Source: Pyrrhosoma nymphula
Taxonomy: Eukaryota; Arthropoda; Insecta; Odonata; Coenagrionidae
Length of the DNA: 64,000 nucleotides
NCBI GenBank assembly: GCA_963573305.1
Contig: OY754338.1
Span: forward strand, 15,932,192 to 15,996,191
Direction of reading: 5' to 3'
Shown here one piece after another: positions 24,250 through 35,300 of this stretch. A program made the position numbers and the translations under genes. How positions within the stretch are numbered: position 1 is the stretch's first letter; each line of letters starts with the position of its first letter. The notes under the pieces were generated by a model. The model searched no databases, was not told the DNA's origin, and worked only from the letters and a program-made list of their open reading frames with translations.

Positions 24250-24590
24250 GACGGACTGCGCATGCGTGAATAGCCGCTTTGAGTTGTTTCATTTCAATGG
24301 GATCGTTCACCAAGAGATTTTCAATGCTAATTATAGTTTGAAAACTAAAGAGACATGTATTTTTCCGATTTTTTTATTTTTTTCTGATTTGTTCATTAGA
24401 CTCTACTACGGATTTGAAGACGACGGACTGCGCATGCGTGAATAGCCGCTTTGAGTTGTTTCATTTCAATGGGCTTATTCACCAAGAGTTTTTAAAATGC
24501 CAATTCTGATAGAGTTTGAAAAATAAAGAGAGACGTATTTTTCCATTTTTTGATCCGTCGCCTGCTTTTCGAACTATCGGTGGGGAAAAA
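24250..24590 (+). repeat. Two-copy tandem duplication, period 172 bp
   Basis: GACGGACTGCGCATGCGTGA begins copies at 24250 and 24422, and similarity continues through most of the unit. No coding content recognised. Confidence 0.8.
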
Positions 24591-24869
24591 TCGGGGTTCA
24601 TAACCCTTTCACGTAAAAGAACCAACATGAAAAGTTTTGAAGTCACTCGCTGCTCCGTCCAATCATGCTGGGCACTATGCTGCATTCCCCTTCCCTAGCT
24701 TTCCAGCGAGCGAGTTGCAAACTGAACCGGATCTCTGATGTTTTCACGAACTTTTTGAGTGTGCGGCAAGTTTCGCAAATTTTTGTTTTTGATTTAAGAG
24801 TGAGTGGTTGAATATAGAAGAATCTTGTCTCCACCGAAAATCTATTTTCCAATCCATCTACCGAATTCG

Positions 24870-25413
24870 TGAATTTCGTTCAAACAGAGGGTGAAAGAAA
24901 GAGGATAGGCAAAACACAAAATTGTGAAGTCCAAAGGTGGTGTGAAGATGTTATGATGGCCGATTCACAGTGAAAAAAATTCGACTAGGCCGGGAATCGA
25001 ACCACGGACCTTTCGATGTCGCGCCGAATGCTCAGACCACCGAGCTACCTAGTCTTATAAGAATCACTGGAATCGGCGGGGGGTTTATATGAACCAAACA
25101 CCCCCAAGACCAGCCCGTAAAGTTCACCGAGAGATGGCGACAGGGCGTTTTCACCCACCGGCAGAGAATGAATTACGAACACAGAAGGGGAAAGGAAAGC
25201 TTGAATCAGGCACACAGACAGTGGTAAAGATACAGAACAGGCGTTTCGGGGCACGCAGAGCCCAAGAAGTAGAAATGAGCCATTCCGGCCATACAACCAT
25301 TCATTCATTCACTCAAACCGCTCACAGGCGTAAATAATAAATAATTTCGTTCGGACTTCACAATTTTGTGTTTTGCCTATCTTTCTTTCACCCTCTGTTT
25401 GAACGAAATTATT

Positions 25414-25456
<43 letters not shown>

Positions 25457-25560
25457 GACATCGGAATCGGCCATCATTCCATCTTCACATCACCATTGTG
25501 TTGTACAATTTTATATGTTTCCTATCCTCTTTCTTTCACCACCTGTTTGAACGAAATATT
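24870..25560. repeat. Composite repeat with inverted and direct copies of one 50-60 bp segment
   Basis: A segment containing CCTCTGTTTGAACGAAAT occurs inverted at about 24875-24938 and direct at about 25343-25411 and again at 25515-25555. The first two enclose the tRNA-like SINE head at 24982-25053. Each direct copy is followed by ATTTATTATAT and a TA microsatellite. Confidence 0.65.
24982..25053 (-). repeat. tRNA-derived SINE head
   Basis: The minus strand has a perfect 7-bp acceptor stem (GACTAGG/CCTAGTC), a D stem (GCTC/GAGC) and an A box (TAGCTCGGTGGTC). The anticodon stem is 5 bp, but its loop lacks U33. A B box (GGTTCGATTCC) follows, but the T stem is only partly paired. I read it as a tRNA-derived SINE or tRNA pseudogene, related to 29768-29844. 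Confidence 0.7.
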
Positions 25561-25594
25561 TATTATATATTTATTATATATATATATATATATT

Positions 25595-25631
<37 letters not shown>
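25416..25631. repeat. Paired TA microsatellites
   Basis: TA runs at 25416-25453 and 25564-25631 separated by about 110 bp of the composite repeat. Confidence 0.9.
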
Positions 25632-25632
<1 letters not shown>

Positions 25633-25883
25633 CGTCATTTTCGTATGATTGAGTATATTTGGCCATGTTGGCTCTTTTCTTCTTCTACGGCTATGCGTGC
25701 CTTTAAACGTACTGTTCACCTCTTTATATGTTGTATGCCTGTATTCCTCTTTCCTTTCAACCTTCCAATTGTGTTTGTCTCCTATATGGTGGGTGAAATC
25801 GCCCTTGCGCGCCATCTCTGGGCCGTTCAACTTGGGCATGGGGTGTGACATAAAACCCCGTCAAATTCAGCAGTTAATTGAGT

Positions 25884-25955
25884 AGCCTTGGTGGTGTAAC
25901 TGGGAGCACACCTGACCGGCAATTGGGAGATCCGGGTTCGAATCCCGGCTAAGGT
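25884..25955 (+). repeat. tRNA-derived SINE head, second type
   Basis: A tRNA-like fold with a 7-bp acceptor stem (two G-U pairs), A-box-like GGTGGTGTAACTGG and a perfect T arm (CCGGG TTCGAAT CCCGG). It is followed by GAAATTTTTT, a pol III-type T run. The anticodon arm is irregular, so it is more likely a SINE than a functional tRNA. Confidence 0.65.
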
Positions 25956-26062
25956 GAAATTTTTTCTGTCTAGATTTGACTCATTTTCATCTTCCCCACC
26001 AAACCCTGTGTTCGTCCTTTTATGTGTACCTATCCATTTCCATTTTCCAATGAATGTATGAA

Positions 26063-26265
26063 TATATATATATATATAATGTCTTGGTAGAAAATCGCTC
26101 TCGGCGACGATGCACATGCATAAATAAAACAGTGATACACTAAACAAACACAGAAACACGCAAAAAGGACACTCACAAAAGAAAACTTGTACGTTTCGAC
26201 GTCAGGATGCCATCATCAGCGGTAGAGGAATGATGAGTCCGCTCTGTTCCCTTGGGAAGGAAAGG
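26063..26265 (-). mobile_element. Penelope-like element 3' terminal segment, putative
   Basis: A short TA run at 26063-26080 is followed by an A-rich stretch (AAACACAGAAACACGC, then GGACACTCACAAAAG) that parallels the ends of the Penelope dimer at 27683-29134. On the minus strand CTGATGA (26219-26213) and GAAA (26197-26194) lie 15 nt apart, as in hammerhead ribozyme cores. The sequence to 26700 has open frames on the minus strand, but I could not assign them. Confidence 0.45.
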
Positions 26266-27680
26266 GCAGAGAGGAAGGATACCGGTCGTATGTCCTTTAT
26301 TTATTTTATGTTCACCCTTACGTTTCGCGCGAGTTTGTTGGAGAGACGGCTCATGTCATGTTTTTGAATTACCGCTGTTGTATTTTGAGGTGCAGATGTT
26401 TGTGTTTGGTGTGAGAAAAAGGTGGCATTGGTGGTCGACTGTAAACCACATAAATACCTTGAACGAGGTATTTGTCGAGGCATTTTGTCATGGTGAAGGG
26501 CATTGAGTGGAGAACCTGCTTGAGGGCATTGGCGAAAGGCAAGGTGTTGGAGAGAAGAGGGTGACTGGCCTTCGTTCGGGAGTGCAACGTTGCGTGAGCT
26601 GGAGAGCGCGATCGTGAGCAAGCGGTCCGGCAAAACGTCGTGGAAGCCGTGCTGAGGAATCTGTCGAATTACCCATTGGAAACGAGTATCCATGCCGGGT
26701 GTCGACCTACAGCACGACTCATCCGTGGAAGCGACATCGTGCCGCTGCAGATACGCTGCTTATCCAAAGATTAAGTATCACGGGCACGTTGCCACTCCCT
26801 TCCTCAATTCAGTAGAGATTGAGTGTTGCCTACATTCACTTCTACCACCCGCTAGTTCCGTCCAATTGTCTCCATCGAAAGGTGTAGTGATTTTTGATTC
26901 ATATTTGATTATGAAAATCGTCACCTGGTGTCGAGCAGGGCGATGTGCGTCAAGTTCTCAATGCTAAATTTACCGGTCAAATCTGTCCCAAGGGAATAAA
27001 ACTACCCTTGGTGTAGAAAGTTTTCTCATTTTTCGCGGAGCATAGACTCCGTGTTGAATAACATATCTCCCGTCAATAATCTACCGTAAGACTGTATTTG
27101 AAAGACGTGGAGCCTGTAAATTTTGTACAAAGAGGGTTAATTTGTCATTGTTTCACCATTAATTTGTCATTGTTTCACCATTTGGTCGGAAGGTTGTCCT
27201 TCCGTGTTTGCTTTGATTACTCATTCATGTTTCATAATTCATCAGTCCATTCATCCGTCATTAGTTAGTAAGAGGGTAATTTTTATTGATTTTGTGTGTG
27301 TGTCAACTGCTATTTTTCTAGTTGTTAAATAAATGCTTTTGTTATCCAATCGAACTTCGAGTCGTCTCTCAATGCATGACCTTAATGATTCTTATTTTTA
27401 GTTCTCTTTTGAAACCATCGCCGCGAACGCAGATATTCGGAAAGGCCCCCCTCTCCTTCGAGGATACGATCTCACTTGTCTACTTGCTAAGTAGCTTGGC
27501 TGCGGTTTTGTGAGGTGCCCCTTGGTCATTCCGTGGGTGGAGTGCGTCATTTCCCTCTCGCCTCGTGTTCGGATTTGCGCCAGGAAGGAAGCAGGGAGGG
27601 AAGTGGGGGGTTATACCCCGGCCGTAAGTGCTGAAGCGGCTCATACGAGACGTACGTAACACGGTCTCACAGTGTACCGC

Positions 27681-27715
<35 letters not shown>

Positions 27716-28121
27716 TTCGTGGAAAATCACACACGCGATAATTTAAATAAAAATAAACTTTGCCACAGGTGGGGCGGAAATAAATATAGAAACACAAAAA
27801 GAAGAACACTCACACACTATACGTTCTGATATTTCGACAGCCGAAAAGCTGTCTTTCTCACAGAAGGAAGGATACAGAATGATGGATAGGCATGGGACAA
27901 GGGGTAGAGTGAGGTAGGAGGAGAGGGAGGAGAAAGGGGTAAGAAAGGGGAGAAGAGGGGGGGCGGGAGGGGGTCAGAAGAGGAGAGCGGGGTGAGGGGG
28001 GGGAGAAGAGGGGAAGAAGCGGGAGAGGGTCGGAGAAGGAAGGGATGTGGGAGGGAGGAAAGGGGAGGGGCGGGAGGGGATAAAAGGAGGAGAAAGGGGA
28101 GAGGAGAAGGGGCGGTAGGGG

Positions 28122-28300
28122 TCAGTGAGCCCGATTTAATCCGGGGGGATTATAGGCAGAATAAAGCCAGATACAAGCCAATTCTAATGTACGTAATTGA
28201 AGGGGAGAGGCAGAGGGAGGGAGGGAAGACAATATGCCTGCTCTGAAACATTTGTCAAAACTGACATTGTGGGAGGAAGCATGGACCGGGACGGGGAAGG
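28122..28300 (-). pseudogene. GIY-YIG C-terminal fragment, left copy
   Basis: Mirror copy of the right-arm frame. It encodes FPVPVHASSHNVSFDKCFRA, then LRTLELACIWLYSAYNPPGL, and a stop. It lacks the YIG motif because the inverted arm begins downstream of it. Confidence 0.7.
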
Positions 28301-28587
28301 ACCTTTGCAACCTTTGCGATTCCTATTACATTGGTCTCACCACTAACGCCTTAAGTGTTAGATTGACCGGCCACCGAGCCAGTTGTAAGCCGTCCTCGCC
28401 CAATGCCTCCTTCCCCGTCCCGGTCCATGCTTCCTCCCACAATGTCAGTTTTGACAAATGTTTCCGAGCAGGCATATTGTCTTCCCTCCCTCCCTCTGCC
28501 TCTCCCCTTCAATTACGTACATTAGAATTGGCTTGTATCTGGCTTTATTCTGCCTATAATCCCCCCGGATTAAATCAGGCTCACTGA
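28300..28587 (+). pseudogene. GIY-YIG endonuclease C-terminal region of a Penelope-like element
   Basis: The single-domain endonuclease nicks target DNA for Penelope retrotransposition. The open frame reads CNLCDSYYIGLTTNALSVRL, followed by TGHRASC. It contains the YIG motif and the catalytic-type Arg (VRL). The rest of the fold follows (VPVHASSHNVSFDKCFRAGI, LRTLELACIWLYSAYNPPGL) before a stop at 28585-28587. The frame upstream of about 28300 comes from the opposite arm and is not native; the reverse transcriptase is absent. Family text in the C-terminal half resembles Penelope proteins as I remember them. Confidence 0.75.
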
Positions 28588-28953
28588 CCCCTACCGCCCC
28601 TTCTCCTCTCCCCTTTCTCCTCCTTTTATCCCCTCCCGCCCCTCCCCTTTCCTCCCTCCCACATCCCTTCCTTCTCCGACCCTCTCCTGCTTCTTCCCCT
28701 CTTCTCCCCCCCCTCACCCCGCTCTCCTCTTCTGACCCCCTCCCGCCCCCCCTCTTCTCCCCTTTCTTACCCCTTTCTCCTCCCTCTCCTCCTACCTCAC
28801 TCTACCCCTTGTCCCATGCCTATCCATCATTCTGTATCCTTCCTTCTGTGAGAAAGACAGCTTTTCGGCTGTCGAAATATCAGAACGTATAGTGTGTGAG
28901 TGTTCTTCTTTTTGTGTTTCTATATTTATTTCCGCCCCACCTGTGGCAAAGTT

Positions 28954-28964
<11 letters not shown>

Positions 28965-29033
<69 letters not shown>

Positions 29034-29074
29034 CACACACACATATATATACATATATATATATATATACACAC

Positions 29075-29119
<45 letters not shown>

Positions 29120-29134
29120 TATACATATATATAA
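28965..29134. repeat. TA/CA compound microsatellite
   Basis: Alternating TA and CA dinucleotide blocks of about 170 bp directly at the 3' end of the right Penelope copy. Long frames across it are artefacts of the repeat. Confidence 0.95.
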
Positions 29135-29767
29135 ATTTGTGGTCACTGTGAAGACACTGAAATGTCTGGTTGAAATTACCGAATTCCTAATTTCAAAGTA
29201 CCGCTTTTCTCCCTCTCAAACCACCGAAAAATTCCTATCCCTACTGATAACTCTTCCATAATTGGAATTCCAAATAATAAAGAAAGGGGAATGAAAAGAA
29301 TTACATGACGAAAGTAAATGCATTTACGGCATTGAAGCTTGGCCCAACAACTTCATTTGTCATTCTATTGTGGTCCTCGATCACCCATCATTTTTCGTCT
29401 CTCTGAATCATGAAGTTCACAATTATGTCGTACATGAGGCACTATGCAATCTGGATCTGACTAGTGTGGCCAAAAGTTGAAGTAAAAGATGGCAAAGCAA
29501 TTGCAAAAGGCCAAACGCTACTAAAACTCATTCAGGGAAAAATATGCGAAATACGGGATCCAGAGGGAGACACGGGCTTGGGCGAGAAGGAATTCTACGT
29601 TGCGTATTGTTAATAATAGATAAATTTGTGTTACATGGCTATCAAGTATGGGGCAAAATATCATTCTGTATTTATGATAACTGTGTGCAGATTACAGATA
29701 TTTTGGTACCAAATACTTAAAATGTTAATATATTTTTTTACTAATGTAGAAATTGCCACAGGAAATA

Positions 29768-29844
29768 GTCGACCTGGACCGGGAATAGAACCACGGACCT
29801 TTGGTTTGCCAGGCCAATGCGCAGACCACTATGCTACCCAGGCA
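29768..29844 (-). repeat. tRNA-derived SINE head
   Basis: The minus strand carries A-box-like GGGTAGCATAGTGGTC and B-box-like GGTTCTATTCC and shares AAAGGTCCGTGGTTC with the copy at 24982-25053. Same family, diverged. Confidence 0.65.
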
Positions 29845-30412
29845 TTATAAATTTCTGTCCCAATTAAGGAGCTGGATGTTATTTCATCACCATATTAGCA
29901 TCAGGCATGAATATTCTCATTTGTGGTTGCAATTTGGGAATATTGGAAAATATATTTTCTTCACATGTGATTGTCTAAATTCAAGGTACCATTATTACTC
30001 ACAAGGGCCTTCTGCCTTGTGGAAAGTAATAAAAAGTCATCAAAGACTGTGAGTTCTCTGAAGGAGCTTCATAAATGCTCCTTTTGAGAAATGCCCGGAT
30101 AATCCTGACAACCCCTTTCTGCTATTAGTTGGATTAGAAAGTGTTTCCATAGTGTGTGGTATAGGTTGGGAAATGTTGTAATATGCTCTTATTTTGTTTA
30201 AATGTCTCCAAACCATGGCTTTGCATTAGAATAACACACTATGCTCAGGATATTTCTGGAAAGTAGTTAAATGAGAAAATAGTTCATAGATGGCCAAAAC
30301 TGGCCCTATTATTGACTAACCTCCTTGTGATTTTCTTCATGGGAAACCTGGAACAGTCCCATGGTTTACTACACCCATAGGTGACTTATTTATTTTCCTT
30401 TTCAATTCACAG

Positions 30413-30527
30413 GTATAAGATAGCAGAAAGCCTAGATTATAAATTGAAGCTTATGTCAGAGGATTTGAAAGAAGTTGTTGATCATATGAATGCCATGAAT
30501 TATCCACCAAATGATGAATTCAATCCG
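30413..30527 (+). CDS. Nup62: Nup62 coding exon (third in window)
   Basis: 115 bp between the acceptor CAATTCACAG (AG at 30411-30412) and the donor GTAAGT at 30528. The first base completes the split Thr codon from 20183. Then 38 codons give YKIAESLDYKLKLMSEDLKE, followed by VVDHMNAMNYPPNDEFNP. Vertebrate p62 has TYKLAENID and QDLKDIIEHLN at this point, so splice phase and protein order agree. This is the last coiled-coil segment before the C-terminal helix. It ends in phase 0. Confidence 0.93.
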
Positions 30528-31929
30528 GTAAGTACTTTTGCATGCTTCTCCAGTTCATGACATTTGTTCTTGCATAAGATATAACCTTTGATGTAACTTA
30601 GTTTTTGTGAATATAATGACAGAACAAAACCCATTATGTAATATTTTCACTGTGTTAAAACTTAGGTGACCATGGTTCAACAATTTGTGCCTTGAAAGTG
30701 GCACAAGTGTCGAACCCATGGTCTGTTAAGTTTTCAAATATAGTGTGAAATGATGGCATATTGATGGAGATCAGGTTGGTGTGGTGGCAAGAGCTATCCA
30801 GGTTTAATTCTCGAATGTGGCCAAGGTTTTTCATAGAAATCCCCATCTGTACTTTCTTGCTATGTGAAGAACATTTCAGAGGTAGTATGTACACCGTTCA
30901 TCATATGGGAGGTTAAACTGTGTTCCCCCCTCGACACCTTTTGTTAACGTTAGACTGGTACTGGGTTTATCTCCACCTTTCTTCAATTCTCCATATTTTT
31001 CCTTAACAACGTACCCACCTATTGTAAATGGTGCAAAACCTCAGCAGCTGAATGAAATCTATCTATAACTGGTTGGTTGCAGTTCGTCAATGTGACCATT
31101 ATTGCTTATGCTTTTCTCTGTGGTAGACAACCAGTATTTCGATGGTTAAGAACCAATACCTTCTATTTCCAAAATGTTCATTGTTCAGGAGACGGGAAAA
31201 AGCAATTATAAAATCTACTAAAGTATTATTGGCAGAAACGTCACCGTTCACTTTTTTACGTTTAATAATTCAACTCGAGAAAGGAGATATTTTCAGTAGA
31301 TTCTTTTATTTTTTTACTGATTTAACCAGTACCAAACTTTTTTCAGAGGAAGTGGAAATAGAAGGTTTTGACTCTAAACCATCGATTTGATCTTCATGGT
31401 AAGCTTAAGCTTGTACATTTGCAGAATTAATAATATCACTTCTTGTAATTCGTTATTTTTTATTACCTTTCTATTATTAAAAATTCTTTGTTGTATTCTG
31501 CATTAAAAAAGTTTTTAATTTAGTGACTAACAAAAGTGCATTCACTCAGTGTTTCAACCTGAAGGTTGGTTTTTGACGAATGATAGTAGAGCTCACCCTG
31601 TACTAAGCCAAGGATAGACAAAGTAACTTTGCAATTCCATATGGTAATTGCTTTATCGAATTTAAAAAAATTTTATTTAAATTATTTATTTATTTATTAT
31701 AAATTCAATTATTTATCCATGTGGAATTGCAGAGTTACTTCTTCTATCCCTGATGTCAAGGGATTCCACCAAGTGAGGTCTGAAACCATCACCTGTACCA
31801 TGTCGTGTGAAATTCACACATTCAGGGTAGGGGGGCCAGTTCCTTTCCCGGGTCCACCTGCAATTTTCCATCAAGTGCTGACAATCAGACAGTCGCACCA
31901 CGATGGTTTTCGGAGGGGGTGTCCAGAGA

Positions 31930-32006
31930 GGCTTCACCTGGATTTGAACCCGTGACCCTCCAGTCTATATCCCAGCGCACTAACCCACTAGGCCACTCCG
32001 ACCCCA
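31930..32006 (-). repeat. tRNA-derived SINE head
   Basis: The minus strand reads GGCCTAGTGGGTTAGTGCGC (A-box side) and ACGGGTTCAAATCC (B-box side). The downstream body extends towards 31750 on the plus strand. Located in the last Nup62 intron, about 140 bp before the final exon. Confidence 0.65.
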
Positions 32007-32144
32007 CTAAGTGCATCATGATTTTTTAATAGATATGTTGAGTTGCATGTGTTTCCTAAATTCCTATTTAGATGCAATGATGTCATGTTGTAGTTGTGGG
32101 GCCCGTGTATTGCTGTACAAGATGATCATTGACCTTTTTTGCAG

Positions 32145-32303
32145 GTGATGCAAATCGTCCGCATATTGAATGCACACATGAATGTGCTGCTGATGGTGGA
32201 GCGCAAGACTAATCTGGCCGAGTGCAAGGTTAAAGAAGTTGGCAAACTGTTGGAATTGTGCAAAAGGGACTATGATCGGGCGTGCCACCTCTACTTTGAC
32301 TGA
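32145..32303 (+). CDS. Nup62: Nup62 terminal coding exon
   Basis: Follows CTTTTTTGCAG (AG at 32143-32144) in phase 0 and ends with TGA at 32301-32303. It encodes VMQIVRILNAHMNVLLMVER, then KTNLAECKVKEVGKLLELCK and RDYDRACHLYFD. Vertebrate p62 ends with the same ICKILNAHMDSL...RKVEEV...FD pattern. The four window exons together give 215 residues of uninterrupted Nsp1-like C-terminal domain, so the gene looks functional despite the heavy intron load. The 3' UTR follows; I did not fix a poly(A) site. Confidence 0.93.
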   Translation: MMQIVRILNAHMNVLLMVERKTNLAECKVKEVGKLLELCKRDYDRACHLYFD

Positions 32304-35300
32304 GCTGTTTTTGGTGTGTGTGCGTGTCCGTTGGTTGCGCTGAGGTTTCTCCTCGTGAAGGGGCCCTGACGGTAGTTTTGGTCCAAATGCTTGACTAGAG
32401 AGACAGTCAAGTAGTAATTGCATGGAGTCAGTGATTTTTAATAGCTCACTGATAGTGAGTGTTTCCCTGTAATTTCTCAGCTAGCAGACTCAGTAATATT
32501 GGTTGCTGTGCTGTTTTGTTGTACTTCCAATCATTCATCGTGCAAAAATTACAGCTCACTGGGCTTGAACAAGACCATATTGTTTTCCCTCGAGTGTGGG
32601 GTACTCAAATATATTAGCCACTTATTTAGTGACTACAAGTGAAGCGTTCCTTTATTGTTTTTGTTAAATTTTCCAATTTAGAGGAATGCAAATTTTCAAC
32701 TAGATGTTAATTTGAAAAATGATTTTGTAGCTTCAATTTTTTGAGAATTTTTAATTATCATTGTTAGCATATATTAAAATTTGTTTTTTGTATCTTGTCA
32801 AATTCTTTTCCATTGCAATCAATTAAGGGGTATGCACTGTGTTTTACTTTGATGTTGTTGGCATTCTTGTGTGTGTGTGGTCCTGTGATATAATTTAACT
32901 TATTCATGTGAAAGTTACTTTGTTTGGAAATGATGAAATTTACAGATACAATATCTAGCAAAATCCAGTGGGTATCCATAAATCAATAACTTGTATTTAT
33001 CAATTTTTAACTGAAAAATTGATACTCATTGACTATAAATATCTTGAGAAATTAATATTTTTAAGGAACTGAAAATGTTGTCTAATATACTTCAATATCC
33101 ATCACATAATTTCCATTCATGAATATAATATTTGATTCGCTTCTTATTATGATGTCCAACTTATGCAGAATGATTTGATAGAACTATGACTTCTTGTCTT
33201 TCGAAAGAATTCTTTTTGGATTGCAGGAATAATAGTGTGGGGCCGAATGGTGTTGGAAACATTTATTGCCTCTATGGTTAACATTAATTTTTCTTTCAAT
33301 AGTACCCTCGCCCGATGTTGTCTAAATGTGGTCCGTCCCTGATTGACTACATTTGGTCTGGTGTCAGTGACGCTGACAGTGATTTTTCTAATATTTTGTA
33401 CTTTTTTAGAATGTAACTGTCATATTCCTTCCCTTTTCAAGTTTGTCCAGGATTCTCCTTCTCCTTATTGCCTTTGAAATCCTCTCATCCTAAAAAACTT
33501 GTTCAACTCACATGCTCCAATTTTTCCTAATGGCTACTAGCCTTTTTTTCCTTGCCTATCATGCCAAGAGCTTCCTCCTTTGTCTTCATTTCCTTCCATC
33601 CAGTTCAGGTTCACTCAAAACTTTGCTTCTGCCTCATCCTGATCTAGCTTCGTTCATATTTTTCCGTTTGTGAAGATCTTGGTCCCCTTACCAACTGCAG
33701 CACGTTGAGTGTGGACCTTATCTTAAGTGTGAGGTAATGTTAATGCAGGGTTTTTCTTAACCTTTCCATCAATTCCTTAACAATCTGCTTTGACTACATA
33801 GCCATTTCTAAGGGAGAAAATAGCATAATTCATGTTTCGTTAAGGGATGTAATTTATGAATGCAGTGTGTGCTTATAATCCCAGTTAACTGATTTTGAAG
33901 GTTGATGCTATTAAAAGAGTAGTGGGCACTGAGGAAGCCACTATTCTTCCCTGCTTGAGCAAGGAGAAGGTCCTAGGTTCTAATCGCAGGCCGGGAAATT
34001 AACGATGGTTAAGTGATGGCTTACACGTGTGAGAGATGGAGGAGGGGTGGGTGTGGGAGTTTAATCTTCCAGGTGGATAGGTCGGAGGAGGGAAAGGTCA
34101 ACTCTTGGGGTTTGTTTTTAGAGTTAGGGATTGACATTTAGGGGGTAAGGAAACAGCGAAAGTGAAAAGTGGCATCAGAACACAATCAGTTACTGATTTG
34201 TTTTAAAGTCTTGCACAATTACAAATTTCATTAAGTTTCAAAAAATTAAGTTTTCTACCTTTATGAGATGCATGTAAAATGTCAGGAATAAAATCAGATG
34301 CATTTGAGTAATCTAATAAATGTTTGGCTAGCAGAATTAATGGCTTGCTTTTTAAAGCATTTAAATATTCTGGTGCCCAGATTTTTTTGTTTTCTACCTG
34401 TCTGACTAATATAAAAACTAAATATTGGGTTTTACAGTTGAGTAAGTGCACACCAATTCTGTCCAAGAAATTACATGTCCTTTAAATAAAAAAAATACAT
34501 TTGACCACGGCTATGAAAGCAAATACACGCTATACCTCACCTCAGGTCTTTAATTTGTTCCATAGAGCACAACTCAGTCAAGTTTCTGCACAAGTGGATC
34601 CAGCACCCTTATAAACTGCTTAGATGTACTCTTATTGTACCCTATCATGAATGCTTTACCGACAACGATTGTGTATTTATGACATATTTAGTAAAAAAAT
34701 CTTTCAAACTAGTTGAAACTGTTAACATATTTTTTTACAAGAGTACAATGATATTAATTTGAAAAATGACAAACAATTGCCATCCCATGCAATAGACCAT
34801 GCAGGGAACACATTGTCATTCACTCTAATAAACTGCTCACATCAAACACAACAGCACACTTACTTTCCATTCACACCTGGCAGCACCCTTCAGATCAGGG
34901 CTAGACTTGATGAGTGCTAGATAGCAGAAGAACCGTGGCAATCACGTCCACGATGGTTCTTATTGGGTTGATTTTCAGGAAAGGCATCAAACATGAATTG
35001 GGTAAAGTTTTCAATTAGTCTGTAGTGAAAAAATTCAGTTTTTAATTACGTATTTCGAACGAATTTGATAACAATCACCACACCAAACATTTTGCCGTGC
35101 CTACTTGGAACTGAAAGAATGCTACTGATTGACAGATTATTACCAAATGTTTCGCCAGTGCACATTGCTCCATTCATTGCCACTTGTATGCTGACATGTT
35201 CCAATTGTGCTAACTTCCTCAATTTTTTTGTTTTATGATTTACTTCAAGTAATTTGTATTCAAATTGTTTTACTTGTCTATGTATCTTGACCTATTTTAT

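Larger units (their letters stand above)
27683..29134. mobile_element. Head-to-head inverted dimer of a Penelope-like retroelement 3' end
   Basis: The arms 27745-28300 and 28409-28964 are each 556 bp and near-identical reverse complements around a 108-bp spacer. The right copy (plus) encodes a GIY-YIG domain. Both copies then run through a long C/T-rich (or G/A-rich on the left) 3' UTR to a hairpin (27836-27853, 28856-28873), and finish beside TA microsatellites (27683-27712 and from 28965). The GIY-YIG domain marks it as Penelope-like. Confidence 0.8.

Noticed and set aside
24982..25053. Functional tRNA-Ser-like gene
   Set aside because: Acceptor and D stems are good but U33 is missing and the T stem is mispaired, and a related copy at 29768 indicates a SINE family.
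28880..29151. Long frames of alternating Tyr-Ile/Thr-His in all frames
   Set aside because: They are translations of the TA/CA microsatellite and have no coding meaning.
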